From NCBI GenBank assembly GCA_011799875.1, contig CM022303.1, forward strand, positions 543,816,331-543,880,330: 64,000 nucleotides of DNA, given 5' to 3'. Below, in pieces: positions 44,913 to 55,636 of this stretch. The position numbers and the translations under genes were made by a program. The notes under the pieces were generated by a model, which made no database searches, was not told the DNA's origin, and worked only from the letters and a program-made list of their open reading frames with translations. Source of the DNA: Thinopyrum elongatum (taxonomy: Eukaryota > Streptophyta > Magnoliopsida > Poales > Poaceae). How positions within the stretch are numbered: position 1 is the first letter of the stretch; every line of letters starts with the position of its first letter.

Positions 44913-47222
44913 ATGTTCCAGACGGGGCCCTTCATCGACTCCGGTGAGACCATCACGCACTGCGCATTCCCTGCGCCCGATGCGCCGATGGCCGACGTCA
45001 TCGGCCTTCTCACCGCCTCCTTCTCCGCGCTGCGCATCTCTGACGTGTCCGCGGCTGATGAGTACCCCAGCAGGGTGCTCAACGTCACCGACTCGCTCGT
45101 TCCCCTCGGCGACGACATCTCCGCCGGGGTGGCGGATCTCTGCACCAGGGCAGAGGTGCTTGTCACCGGCTCCGACTCCGGCTCATCCAGCACCGCGTGG
45201 AAGGCTACCCAGGCCGCAGTTGCGCGTGCCGGCGGGTCCGACCCACTGCGCACTACGGGGCAGAACCTCAGCGGCCCTATCGCCACCGACATCAACACCG
45301 CCAACACCGCAGAGGCGCGGGCCCGGCTCGAGGAGGAACACAAGCGCCTGCTGGACGAGGCCGCAACGCTCGCTGCTATGCAGCGCCGGTTGGAGTCCTC
45401 CCAGCGGGAGCGCGAGGCCGCGTACAGCTTCTCGCCGGCCGCGGCTGAACCCAACCGAGTTGCCGAAGTGCGGAACCGTGGAGCCGCCATCGGCCGCGCG
45501 CTGGGGGCGGTCCCACCCATCTACGACACTCCCGTCAAGAACATGCGTGCCGCGCAGGCGGTCGCCATCGGCATGGAGCAGCTATAGGGCGAGGAGCTGC
45601 AGGAGCGCCTGCAGCGCATGACCGAGCTTCTCGACACTGCGAATGCGCAGCAAGACCGCATCGACCGCCCTGCCGCATTCGGCTCGCGCCGCTCCAAGGA
45701 CCCCGAGCAGCGGAACACGACGTCTTCCCCGCGCCTGACCGAGGCCCACTTCCGCCAGACGAGAACCTGGCGCAACCGCGCCGCGACGGCCGGTGACGGC
45801 TAGGGCGACGAGCCGGCTACCGGAGACCGGCGCTAGCAAGACCCCCCCCTCCATCCGGCCGGCATGGCAACCCGGCTTCGGCCAACCTGGCCCCCCGCGG
45901 CCCAGTCGCAGGCCGGATGGGTCCGCGCGCCATCGACGATGCCGACGCTCGCCACCGCATCAATCAGCTCGCCCTCTCCCTCGAGCACGAGGAAGACTAT
46001 GCTGCCGGGCCGGCTGGCTTCGGGCCACGCATCCGGGATGAGCCCTTCCACAAAGGGTCACGCTCCCCCGCGACACCCCCAAGTACAACGGCACTGTCAA
46101 GCCGGAGGACTTGCTCATCGACTACACCACCGCCATCGGCATCGCGGGCGGCAATCGCCGTCTTGCCGTGCGCTACGCCCTGCTCATGCTCCTGGGTTCG
46201 GCCCGGACGTGGCTCAACAGTCTGCCAGCTGGCAGCATCAACACGTGGGTTGACTTCGAGCAGGCCTTCGTGCGCAACTTCACCGGCACCTACAAGCGTC
46301 TCGGCCGTCCCAGCCAGCTCGCCATGTGCGTGCAGGGGTCGGCTGAAACCGGCCGCGAGTACCTCGCACGCTGGACTGAGCTCCGGAACAGCTGCAAGGG
46401 CGTCCATGAGGTCCAGGCTATTAAGTACTTCGTGAGCGGCTGTCGGGATGGCACCCTCCTCAATCACAAGCTCCTGCGCTCCGAGCCAACCACCATGGCC
46501 GCACTCATGGTCATCACGGACAAGTACGCCAACTCCGACTCGCCATGAAGATCCAGGTGGTGCTGGATGAAGCCGGCAAAGCATTGCCGGCGCCACCCGC
46601 CAAGCCGGCTGGCGAGAGTAGCCGCCAGCAGAACAACCAGCAGAACAACAAGCGCAAGGCCGATCAGCAGGCCCCACGCTACGACAACCGCCTCGTCACG
46701 GCCGCCGAGCAGGCGCCCGTGGCCGAGCCGGCTAGCAGGCGCCAGCAAGCAGGCAAGACGGCTTGGCAACCCACCATGAGCTTCGAGGAGATGCTCGACG
46801 CTCCCTGCAAGCACCACAGCGGCGCGAGGCCGTCCACGCACATGCTCCAGCAGTGCACCATCACCAAGCGCATTATAAGGAGCGACATCCCGCCACCTCC
46901 GGCTCCGGCTCCGGGTGCGGAGCAGCCGTCTCCGCCTGCTCCCCCTCCCTCGGCAAACGGTGCGACGCGCGATGATGTCTTCCCCAACCAGAACGCGAGC
47001 TACGTAGTCTTCACCAGCCTCGGTGATGACAAGTGTAGCGAGCGCCTGCTCCGACAGGAAGTGAACACCGTCGTCCCGGCCGTGCCGGAATACATGCACT
47101 GGTCGGAGCGCCCGATTAGCTGGACCCGGGAGGACCACCCGGCCGTCATGCCCAACCCGAGTGGCTACGCCCTCGTCCTCGACACTACCATAGTCGCTGC
47201 CAGGTGCACCTGCAAGTTCTCG
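44913..47222 (+). pseudogene. gag: Outer element gag, broken by stops and frameshifts
   Basis: Starts at ATG 44913 (MFQTGPFIDSGETITHCAFP). A coiled coil follows (EARARLEEEHKRLLDEAATL). TAG stops lie at 45585 and 45801, and frame changes occur near 45830-46050. The retrotransposon gag core appears at about 46085-46540 (LLGSARTWLNSLP, FVRNFTGTYKRLGRPSQL, YLARWTELRNSC). A one-base shift at about 46543 leads to KIQVVLDEAGKA and a proline-rich linker. A C/H cluster (CKHHSGARPSTHMLQQC) lies where a zinc knuckle would be. Gag normally forms the particle that packages the element RNA in the cytoplasm; this copy cannot. Confidence 0.85.
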
Positions 47223-47822
47223 TGAGTCCTCATTGACGGTGGCAGCAGCATCAACATCCTCTACCGCGACACCATGACCAAGCTCGGCCTCGAGGCCAAG
47301 GACCTGGAGCCATCCCGGACGGTGTTGCACGGCATCGTGCCGGGTCTCTCATGCTCCCCCATCGGCCGGATTCGGCTCGACGTCCTCTTCGGCACGAGCG
47401 ATCATTTCCGGCGCGAGCCGATCTGGTTCAAGGGGGTGGACCTGTCCAGCGCATACCACGCGCTGCTGGGCCGGCCTGCGCTCGCCAAATTCATGGCGGT
47501 CCCCCACTACGCCTACCTGAAGATGAAGCTGCCAGGACCCAAGGGCCTCATCACCGTCGTCGGCGACTACCAAAAATCCCTAGAGTGCGCTCAAGCCGGT
47601 GCCAGATTGGCCGAGTCACTGGTCATAGCCGAGGTGCGGCGCCAGCTCGACCGGATCGTCGTGCTAGCCAACGAGATGCCGGCTGTGCTGGCTTCAGCCA
47701 AGGAGTCGGCTGGCGAGGCCTCGTTCCAACCGTCCAAGGAGACCAAGAAGGTTAAGCTGAACCCGGAAGACCCCAGCTGCAGCAAGTACGTCGTCGTGGG
47801 CACCCGCCTCGACAGCAAATAG
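47223..47822 (+). pseudogene. Outer element aspartic protease domain
   Basis: Preceded by TGA at 47223 in the same frame as the gag C-terminus. The frame then reads VLIDGGSSINILYRDTMTKL, where DGG is the protease active-site variant usual in this group. RIRLDVLFGT, LLGRPALAKFMAVPHYAYLK and a lysine-rich linker follow. A TAG at 47820 separates it from RT; the family is normally continuous here. Confidence 0.85.
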
Positions 47823-48316
47823 GAAGGCGAGCTCGTCGACTTCCTTCGTGAGAATCGGGATATCTTTGCATGGACCCCAATGGACATGCCGAGAATTCCA
47901 AGGAAGTACGCCGAGCACAAACTACATGTTCGCAAGGACGCCAAGCCTGTCCGTCAACCCTTACGTCGCTTTTTTGAAGAGAAGAGAAGAACCATAGGTG
48001 AATCGGTCGCCAAGCTACTCGCAGCCGGCTTCATCATGGAGGTGTTTCATCCCGAGTGGCTGGCCAAACCGGTCCTTGTCCTGAAGAAGAATAACACCTG
48101 GCGCATGTGCATAGACTACACCAGCCTGAACAAGGCCTGCCCCAAGAATCCTTTCGCTCTCCTGCAGATAGATCAAGTGATCGACTCCACCGCCGGCTGT
48201 GAGCTCCTGTCGTTCCTGGATGCTTACTCCGGCTATCATCAGATCAAGCTGGACCCGGCCGACGCCTTGAAGACATCCTTCATCACGACCTTCAGGGCGT
48301 ATTGCTACATCACCAT
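47823..48316 (+). pseudogene. Outer element reverse transcriptase, N-terminal part (interrupted)
   Basis: Contains FLRENRDIFAWTPMDMP, WRMCIDYTSLNKACPKNPF, and LLSFLDAYSGYHQIKLDP, the first RT blocks with the LDAYSGY aspartate. The frame is cut after AYCYIT by the inner retrotransposon. The 5-base target duplication ACCAT is at 48312-48316. RT resumes at 55637. Confidence 0.92.
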
Positions 48317-49179
48317 TGTCGGCGTTCTGGGAACCAGGGTACCCAGACTTGCCTGCCTGCGGCCCATGGCGTGGCTTCATCAACGGCCTGGTACGGCCCA
48401 TCTACAAGACTACCAAGACAAGACCCTCGCGAGGCAGACGACGCCAAGACCTCCCGAGGGAGCGGCCTCCCCAGGCTGCCTCTTGAGGAGCGGAGATTCC
48501 TATGCAGGTGCCCAAACCTCGTGAGGTTGCGGTGACACAGGCCATGACGACCAAGGCCAGGCGGGCACCAGCGGGCACAGAGGAGAGAGTTTCCTCTTTG
48601 GTGCTAAGGAGGCAAGCGCAGGCGTGGGTTCCCGGGGACTCAGGAAAACGTTTCCATTCCTGTGCAACGAGACCAAGACCACCAGGACGGCAGGACGGAT
48701 GTCATCACCGAGCCCACCGCAGCGTCACGCCAGAAGCTTTGTAGGCGAAGACCACCTTTCGTCAGGATAAGATGTACTACTTGTCCCCTTTCAAATTGGC
48801 GGTTGTGGAATCCCTTCCCGCCTACGTTTTGGGAAGAGGACCAAGGCCACTATAAATATAGGCTAGCCACCACCGTAGAGCAGGACGAACCCCCCGGGAT
48901 CGGAACCTTTCCACCCTCACCAGAGCAGACCTCGCGAAGTTGTTCATCCCTTGTACTTGTTCATCCTCAGCCCCTCGTGAGGCAAATCCACCACAAAGCA
49001 GGAGTAGGGTCTTACACCACAAGGTGGCCCGAACCTGGGTAAACTGTCGTGTTCATCTTCTTCCATGTTCCTCGAGCTAGGCCGTAGGGCGACGAGCTGG
49101 TTGGCTAGATAGGCTGAGTTCTTCGCACACGCCCCAGAGTTCGAACCTTTCTTGGGTCTGCGGAGCCCTGAATCCGACA
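48317..49179 (+). repeat. 5' LTR of the inner element (863 bases)
   Basis: Contains TATAAATATA at 48851-48860. Differs from the 3' LTR by substitutions and indels: the 3' copy has 18 extra bases near 54885, and the 5' copy about 10 extra near 48560. Confidence 0.95.
48851..48860 (+). promoter_or_regulatory. TATA box of the inner LTR
   Basis: TATAAATATA after CCAAGGCCAC; the same motif is at 55308-55317 in the 3' LTR. Confidence 0.6.
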
Positions 49180-49199
49180 TTTGGTGCACCAGGTAGGGG
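49180..49199 (+). other. Primer binding site of the inner element
   Basis: TTTGGTGCACCAGGTAGGGG lies directly after the 5' LTR. Position marks it as the minus-strand primer site; the tRNA is not assigned. Confidence 0.65.
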
Positions 49200-49251
49200 C
49201 GTGTCGAAGCCTCTCTTCCACCGTTCGCTGCGCCGCCGTTCCGTCGTTCCT

Positions 49252-51012
49252 ATGGCCGACGCTCGCCGTGTCCGTGCCGAGTGCCGGGCCGCTCGCGTCG
49301 CCCAGACGGCTCCCGCGGGCAACGGCGCTCCTCACCGCTCTGCCTCCCTGGTGGCTAACGCCGCCACCGACCCTGCTGCTCGCGAACAGTAGGACTCGTC
49401 ACTGCCACCATCCGTGGGGCGCGACGGCCGCACCACGACCCCATCATCAACTCTGGCCGCGGCATCATCTTCTCACGTTCGTCGCGGGCCGGCGAACGCG
49501 CAGGCTGCGCTGCTCATGGCGTGTGAGCTTCTGCGCTATCGTCCGGCCAACGACCTCTACGACGACTGGCTCGCCCGCATCGCCGAGCTCGTCAATGCCG
49601 CCAGTGAGGCCCCTGCACTGTCCCGTTCGCCTCGTCCTCCGTCGTCCCTGGCGGGCGACGTGGCTCATGGCGCACCTCCCCCTCCTATTCTGCATGGCGC
49701 GGACCCCGAGCCCAGGCATGAGGCACCCCAGCACGACCCACCAAGCAGAGCACCGTCGCGCGATGAAGAAAGCTGTCAGGTGGTGCAGCGGCCCCAAGGA
49801 GAGGCGCGCGCGCTCCCAGTGCTGCCGCGTCAAGACCGCGCGCCGCCAGAGGCGGTGGCACGCGGGCGCCAAGGCCAAGCTCCTCCCATGCGACCGGCCC
49901 CTGTGAGTGCGGCAGGCTGCCGTGCTTTCACCCCGGAGCTACGCCATGTCGTCTGGCCTGGCATGTTCAAGCCAGATCTGCCTCCACGCTACGACGGCAC
50001 CCCCGACCCCGCTGAGTTCCTCCAGCTCTATGAGCTGATCATCGAGGCGGCAAACGGCAACGAGAAGGTCATGGCGAACTGGTTCCCCATGGCCCTCAAG
50101 GACGGCGCACGCTCTTGGCTCCTGAACCTCCCGGTGGGCTCGAAGTCCTCCTGGGACGAGCTCCGCGAGCGCTTCATCGCCAACTTCCAGGGCACTCGCG
50201 ACCGCGCTCTTGCAGCAGGCGACCTGTGACGCATAAAGCAGCAGCCGGGCGAGACCTTGCGCAAGTACATACAGCGCTTCACAAACGTTCACCTCAAGAT
50301 CCCGAAGGTGTCGGATGAGGCCATCATTTGGGCGTTCTCCGAGGGCGTCCGAGACGTCAAGATGAAGGAGGAGCTCGCCATACACGAGGACTTGTGTTCG
50401 GCTCTGGAGATGTTCAACATGGCCGCCAGGTGCGTGAGGGCAGAGGAAGGTCGCCTCTCCCTGCTGGAGCTTCCGGAGGTCGATCCTGAAGACAAGAAGG
50501 GCAAGCCTAAGGAGGTAAAGCACAAGGGCCCCGCTGTGCTCGCGGCTGAACCTGAGATGAAGCGCGGCTGTGACCACGCCGAATCCTCCAGGGGCAGCCG
50601 CCCGTTTTGCATCTTCCACAACGTCCACATCCACAACACCAATGATTGCCAGGAGCTCAGGGCAATCCGTGACGGGCGCCTTGGCCGCCGTCCAGAGCGC
50701 AACGACCATGGCTACGGCCGCGGTGGAGGCCGCTGGGACAACCGCGACCCTCGCCAGGACTGGCGCGATTAGCCTCGTGAGGACCGCTGGCTGGGCCAGC
50801 CTCGCGACGACCCCTGGCGTGACTAGCCTCGCGAGGACCGTCCTCAGGGAAATGTTGGCCTTCCTCCGCTGCCACCGCCTCCAAGGAGAAATGACGACAA
50901 CCGCCAAGATGATGGGGCTGGGGGCTTCCAGGAGCCACGCGCGATCGCTTGCATCCTGGGTGGTGCTCAGGCCCCCGCCTCTCATCGCATCTTCAAGCAG
51001 TTCGCTCGCAAG
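49252..51012 (+). pseudogene. gag: Inner element gag, one frame with several stop codons
   Basis: ATG at 49252 (MADARRVRAECRAARVAQTA). All following gag blocks lie in the same frame despite stops at 49390 (TAG), 50227 (TGA), 50770 (TAG) and 50824 (TAG). Core motifs are FKPDLPPRYDGTPDPAEFLQ, KDGARSWLLNLPVGS, WDELRERFIANFQGT, PGETLRKYIQRFTNV and RPFCIFHNVHIHNTNDC, the last a C/H zinc-knuckle-like cluster. The preserved frame shows inactivation by point mutation. The gag protein would package element RNA. Confidence 0.88.
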
Positions 51013-52265
51013 GTGAACGCGGCCCTTCCCAAGCTTGAGGCGTCGCTTCCCCTCAGGTGGTCCAAGTACGCCATCACCTTCAACTCTACAGACCAGCTCA
51101 AGTGCTCAGCCGCCGCTGGCACGCCCCCAATGCTCTGCGCGCCGACCATCAGCAACGTCCTCGTCACCAAAACCCTCATCGACGGTGGCGCGAGGCTCAA
51201 AGTTCTTTCTGTCAAGAAATTCGAGATGCTCCAAGTGCCCTACGATCAGCTTCTGCCCACCAAGCCCTTCTCAGGGGTGACCGATGGCTCTATCGTCCCC
51301 ATAGGGCAGATTCGCCTCTTGTCACCTTCGGCAAGCACGACAACTAACACACCGAGCTCATCGACTTCGACGTCGCCCACATTCACCTCCCGTACAATGC
51401 CATCCTCGAGTATCCGGCCCTCGCCAAGTTCATGGCGGCAACTCACCATGGCTACAACTTCCTCAAGATGCCAGGAAGTGGTGGTGTCATCACAGTCGCT
51501 TGCGACAAAAAGGATGCGGTGTGCTCCCTCGAGCGCGCCTACCAAGCTGCGGCGGTCGACAACTCAGATGGCGAGGGTGCCATCCTGCCTCATGAGGCCA
51601 TCTCCAAGAAGAAGAAGCAGCTCCTCCCAAAGGGCCATTAGGAGGCTGGGGCGCCCGACGGTCGTGCCTCAGGCCCTGCGCCCACTGCTGGGGCACCTTT
51701 CCCTCTCGCATAGGAAGGCGCGCCCAGCGCCCCTCTCAGGACGGGCTCTGGGGCTCTCGTCTGGAGGGCCTCTGACCTGACCAGCGTCGCGAGGGAGGCG
51801 TTCGAGCACCACGTGGGGGCATGCTTCAACGCGCGCCCCGGTGAGCAAGGCGCAAGGCGCGAGGTGCCGGGCGCTCAGGAGTTCATCACCAAGGCAATCG
51901 AGGAGCTTCAGGAGGCGCGAGCCATGCGTGGCGAGCGTCGCCCCGCATCATCTAGTGCGGCCGCCGCCCCTGACATGGGTGGCGAACAGCGCGTCTGTAT
52001 CAACATCCCAGGCCTCAATAGGGCTGCTTCCCAAGACCTCTTCTGGCCGTCCCGCATCGGCCGGAGCAGGGGTTACCCCTGCAGCTACGTCTACATGCCG
52101 TTCGGCCTGCTGAACATTGCCGCCTCATACCAGCGCCTCATGTAGGGAGCCTTGGCGGCTCACGAGGCCAGGCGTCGAGCGGTCTTGACGGAGGAGGTGC
52201 CGGAGCCTCGCGAGCCCCCCGGATATTTGGAGCCTCCCGGGCCTCAGGAGCCGACTGGCCCGTGA
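51013..52265 (+). pseudogene. Inner element protease and internally deleted RT remnant
   Basis: Protease is recognisable as SNVLVTKTLIDGGARLKVLS and QVPYDQLLP. A frameshift near 51330 moves to FDVAHIHLPYNAILEYPALA and MPGSGGVITVACDKKDAVCS. From 51813 a third frame carries VCINIPGLNRAASQDLFWPS, a worn version of the RT block around LNKACPKDxFPLP. It jumps directly to YVYMPFGLLNIAASYQRLM, the later PFGL block. The segment between, which includes the first catalytic aspartate, is deleted. No YVDD, RNase H or integrase follows. The element therefore cannot encode its own replication enzymes. Confidence 0.8.
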
Positions 52266-53641
52266 GGAGCGACCTCTGCAGCACGCGTCTTCAGCTACTC
52301 CAACGCTTCTACAACGATGGTGCCAGGTGACTTTTTGGTTTGTTCATACTAAGGGTGCCCCTCGGGCTGCATCATCCTCAGGCTGCCAGGGCCCAGCCCC
52401 GCAGTGCGTCATTTTGATTCCTGTACCCCAGATCAGTTATGCATGCTCAAGTTATTATGGTGGTTAACATTACGCCTATTGACTCATTACCTGTGGTGTT
52501 CCCTCTCGTGATCCGCGCGTTGTTGATCCGTCTCTCACTCGTCCTGCAACGGGGGCTGCTGGCATGGTGTCTGTGCTCGGGTCCGTCCCTGCAGCGTTGA
52601 CAAATCTAAGAGACCGAGCTCTGGCTCACAGCCAGCCCTGCGCACGTCACCTCACCGGGTCCTTAGTGCCTTCGTCTTCTCGCGGAAAGATCGCGGGCGG
52701 GATAGCAAGCGCGGCTGCCTGTTGTGTTTTACGGCTAACTCGCAGGAACCCCACCGGAGGAAGGACCGCGGGTGGCCTCACCAGCACCGCACCGCGTGAC
52801 AAGGGGTTCGGCCCATCTCAGGCGCCCTCGCGGGGCATGCCGCTCCTCTCTCATGCAGATCACTTGCACGTTAAAGGGGGGGCCTTGAGCACCGCGCCTC
52901 AAGGGCTCCTACCAGCCATCAAGCCCTCACCCCCTAGCCTTGACCACGGCATCGCGACCTGGCATACCAGCGGCGGCCGAGCCTCGCTTGAGAGCCGGGT
53001 CCCGAGGACGTAGAGCACCTTGACGAGCGGGGGAGATGGTGTCGGTAGGGGCCCTGCAAAAGAAAGGGGGGCATCGTCGGGAGAAAGGCGCGGCCTACGT
53101 CACACGAGAAGCTCGCCCTCGCAGCAAGGAGACCATGCAGGCTCGCCAAGATAAGTCACCTCACACGCGTAGGTGTGGACCCCATTACCAGCATTTTCGC
53201 CTCATGCGATTTCGCTCGAGCAAGGAAAACTTCCCTCTTAGTCTTTCGGGAGCTGCTTGCACGCTAAAGGGGACCTCTTGAGCACCGCACCTCAGGGGCT
53301 CTTACCGGAACTTGGGCCGCTCACCTCTTGGCCTTGACCGCGGCATCATGACCTGGCATACCAGCGACGGCTGAAGCTTGCCTGGGGACTGGGTCCTGTA
53401 GGCGTAGAGCACTAAGCTACCGCGAGAGTAAAAGGGGGGAACCGAGCCCGAGCGAGAGATGTAAGCACAACATAAGTTGGGGGAACAAGCACTAAGGCAC
53501 AACATAAGTCACGGTTTTTATACACCCCCTCAGGGCCTTTCGTAATCTCTGCGCAGGAATGAAAAAAAGAAAAAAAGAGCCTCCCAAGGATCGCGGCTTG
53601 GGCAGCGCCATCCACGACGCCAGGCTAGCACCGCTCCTCCC
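52266..53641. other. Inner element non-coding spacer with a diverged duplication
   Basis: Two related blocks, about 52855-53012 and 53245-53425, share ACGTTAAAGGGG / ACGCTAAAGGGG, TTGAGCACCGC-CCTCA, CACGGCATC / CGCGGCATC, ACCTGGCATACCAGCG and GTAGAGCAC. No plus-strand gene is recognisable. Spacers of this kind lie between pol and the antisense gene. Confidence 0.65.
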
Positions 53642-54427
53642 CTAGGCCCGGGCGCGGCAACGCGGCGGCTCGTAGCTGTCATCATCGCTCGAGCCTGGTC
53701 CGGAGGAAGCGCTGCTTTTGCCGGAGGAATCGCGGACAAGGCCAAGGGCAAGTTCTCCACCAGAGGCCTCGCCGCCTCGCCGGCATGAAAGGGGACCGCT
53801 GTCTTGTTCGCCTCCCCTGGGGCAGCACTCCAGGCGTCGGCCATCCTCCCCGAAGACCTTGAAGAAGATCGTCGATGCCCCGTCGTACTCGAAGTGGATG
53901 GCGTGCCTCCCCTCCGAGCTGCAGGCGCGGGCGATCGCGCCCCATCCCTGGGTCATGAAGACGTCGCCGGAGTCGACGGCCTCGACCTCCGCCTCTGAGG
54001 CTTGGCTGCAGCAACCGTTGTGCTGCAACCACAGCTTGACAGGCCCCCTTGGTGGTATCTCCCTCGCTAGGGACCGCGGGAGCCGGATCCACGTGCGCGG
54101 CGGCATTGCCGCCTACACCACAAACTCACAGGCCATGCCGTCGGTGTGGGCCTGCGGGCGGGGTGGCCGCACAACCATCGCTTGCCCTTCCCTACGACTC
54201 CGTCCTCCGCGACTTCCACGGCTGCTCCCACGGACAGGGCTGCATGCGTGAGCATGCGCGCTAACGGGGAAACCCGGCGATGCGCGTTCGTGCCAGGGCC
54301 GCGCTTTCGTGGGCCCTGCAGAGGGCTCGCGGGGGCGGTCGTGCCTCTTCTTCGGCGGGAGTAGCACCGGTTCTACCTGCGGGGCTTTTCCCTTCTCGGC
54401 GGCCGAGAACCTCCTCACTGGTGCCAT
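53642..54427 (-). pseudogene. Antisense ORF of the inner element, B3-like C-terminal region
   Basis: Minus-strand frame of 262 codons from ATG 54427 (MAPVRRFSAAEKGKAPQVEP) to TAG 53642, with one in-frame TAG at 54113-54115. The N-terminal half is basic and proline-rich. After the stop the frame reads PPRTWIRLPRSLAREIPPRG, VKLWLQHNGCC, SGDVFMTQGWGAIARACSSE, HAIHFEYDGASTIFFKVFG. This resembles a plant B3 DNA-binding fold: an LP-start, a long strand, a GW helix and a final F-x-V-F strand. The acidic tail contains SSDDDSYEPP. Extra antisense genes between pol and the 3' LTR are known in Tat-type plant gypsy elements. The B3 assignment is by pattern only. A product could bind DNA or regulate the element. 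Confidence 0.6.
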
Positions 54428-54766
54428 GGATGCTCTGGCAAGATGGCGGAATGAAGAAGAAGAAGGAGCGAGCGGCAAGAAGATGAAGATGTGCTGGGGG
54501 CTCCGCCCCCCTCTCCCATTTATAGGCGAAGGAAGGCTAACCGCCGGCCTCTCACGCCCGACGCAATGATGGCCTTTTTGCATGCACCAGGCAGTTGTCA
54601 AGTCGAGTAGTTGCTGAGGCAGCATGGGGAAGTGGAGACACCCACGTCCCATCAAGTGCCATGCGTCAGCCTGGTCCGCCGGCGCTTGGGGCCCGCGGCG
54701 CTTCGCCCTTGCCCTTTGCCTTCGCCTCGAAGACAAGTCCGAGCGTGCCTTGGGGACAGGGGCTAC
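54428..54766. other. Inner element 3' untranslated region with polypurine-like end
   Basis: It would hold the promoter and leader of the antisense gene (minus TATAAATGGGA near 54517-54527). Its right edge is purine-rich (GGGGACAGGGGCTAC) just before the 3' LTR, consistent with the plus-strand primer. Confidence 0.5.
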
Positions 54767-55636
54767 TGTCGGCGTTCTTGGAACCAGGGTACCCAGACTT
54801 GCCTGCCTGCGGCCCATGGCGTGGCTTCATCAACGGCCTGGTACGGCCCGTCTACAAGACTACCAAGACAAGACCCTCGCGAGGGGCCAGGCCTCGCGAG
54901 GCAGACGGCGCCAAGACCTCCCGAGGGAGCGGCCTCCCCAGGCTGCCTCCTGAGGAGCGAAGATTCCTATGCAGGTGCCCACACCTCATGAGGTTGCGGT
55001 GACATAAGCCATGACGACCAAGGCATAGCGGGCGCAGAGGAGACAGTTTCCTCTTTGGTGCTAAGGAGGCAAGCGCAGGCGTGGGTTCCCGAGGACTCAG
55101 GCAAAGGTTTCCATTCTTGTGCAATGAGACCAAGACCACCAGGACGGCAGGATGGATGTCATCACCGAGCCCACCACAGCGTCACGCCAGAAGCTTTGTA
55201 GGTGAAGACCACCTTTCGTCAGGATAAGATGTACTACTTGTCCCCTTTCCAATTGGCCGTTGTGGAATCCCTTCCCGCCTACGTTTTAGGAAGAGGACCA
55301 AGGCCACTATAAATATAGGCTAGCCACCACCGTAGAGCAGGACGAAACCCCCGGGATCGGATCCTTTCCACCCTCACCAGAGCAGACCTCGCAAGGTTGT
55401 TCATCCCTTGTACTTTCTCATCCTCAGCCCCTCGTGAGGCAAATCCACCACAAAAGAGGAGTAGGGTCTTACATCGCAAGGTGGCCTAAACCTGGGTAAA
55501 CTGCCGTGTTCATCTTCTTCCTTGTTCCTCGAGCTAGGCTGTAGGGCGACGAGCTGGTTGGCTAGATAGGTTGAGTTCTTCACACACGCCCCAGAGTTCG
55601 AACCTTTCTTGGGCCTGCGGAGCCCTGAATCCGACA
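54767..55636 (+). repeat. 3' LTR of the inner element (870 bases)
   Basis: Starts TGTCGGCGTTCTTGG and ends ATCCGACA, followed by the target duplication ACCAT. Collinear with the 5' LTR. Confidence 0.95.

Larger units (their letters stand above)
48317..55636 (+). mobile_element. Inner Ty3/gypsy retrotransposon, complete ends, non-autonomous (7.3 kb)
   Basis: Two LTRs (48317-49179 and 54767-55636) start TGTCGGCGTTCT and end ATCCGACA. The target duplication ACCAT flanks the element on both sides (48312-48316 and 55637-55641). Primer binding and polypurine sites are present. Gag and protease are recognisable on the plus strand, but RT has a deletion and RNase H and integrase are absent. An antisense gene lies between pol and the 3' LTR. 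It would need enzymes from a relative to move. Confidence 0.95.

Noticed and set aside
44612..45520. 302-residue minus-strand frame opposite gag
   Set aside because: Shadow of the gag coding sequence and LTR; no family motifs.
49939..50985. 348-residue minus-strand frame opposite inner gag
   Set aside because: Shadow frame of GC-rich gag. The plus strand carries clear gag motifs.
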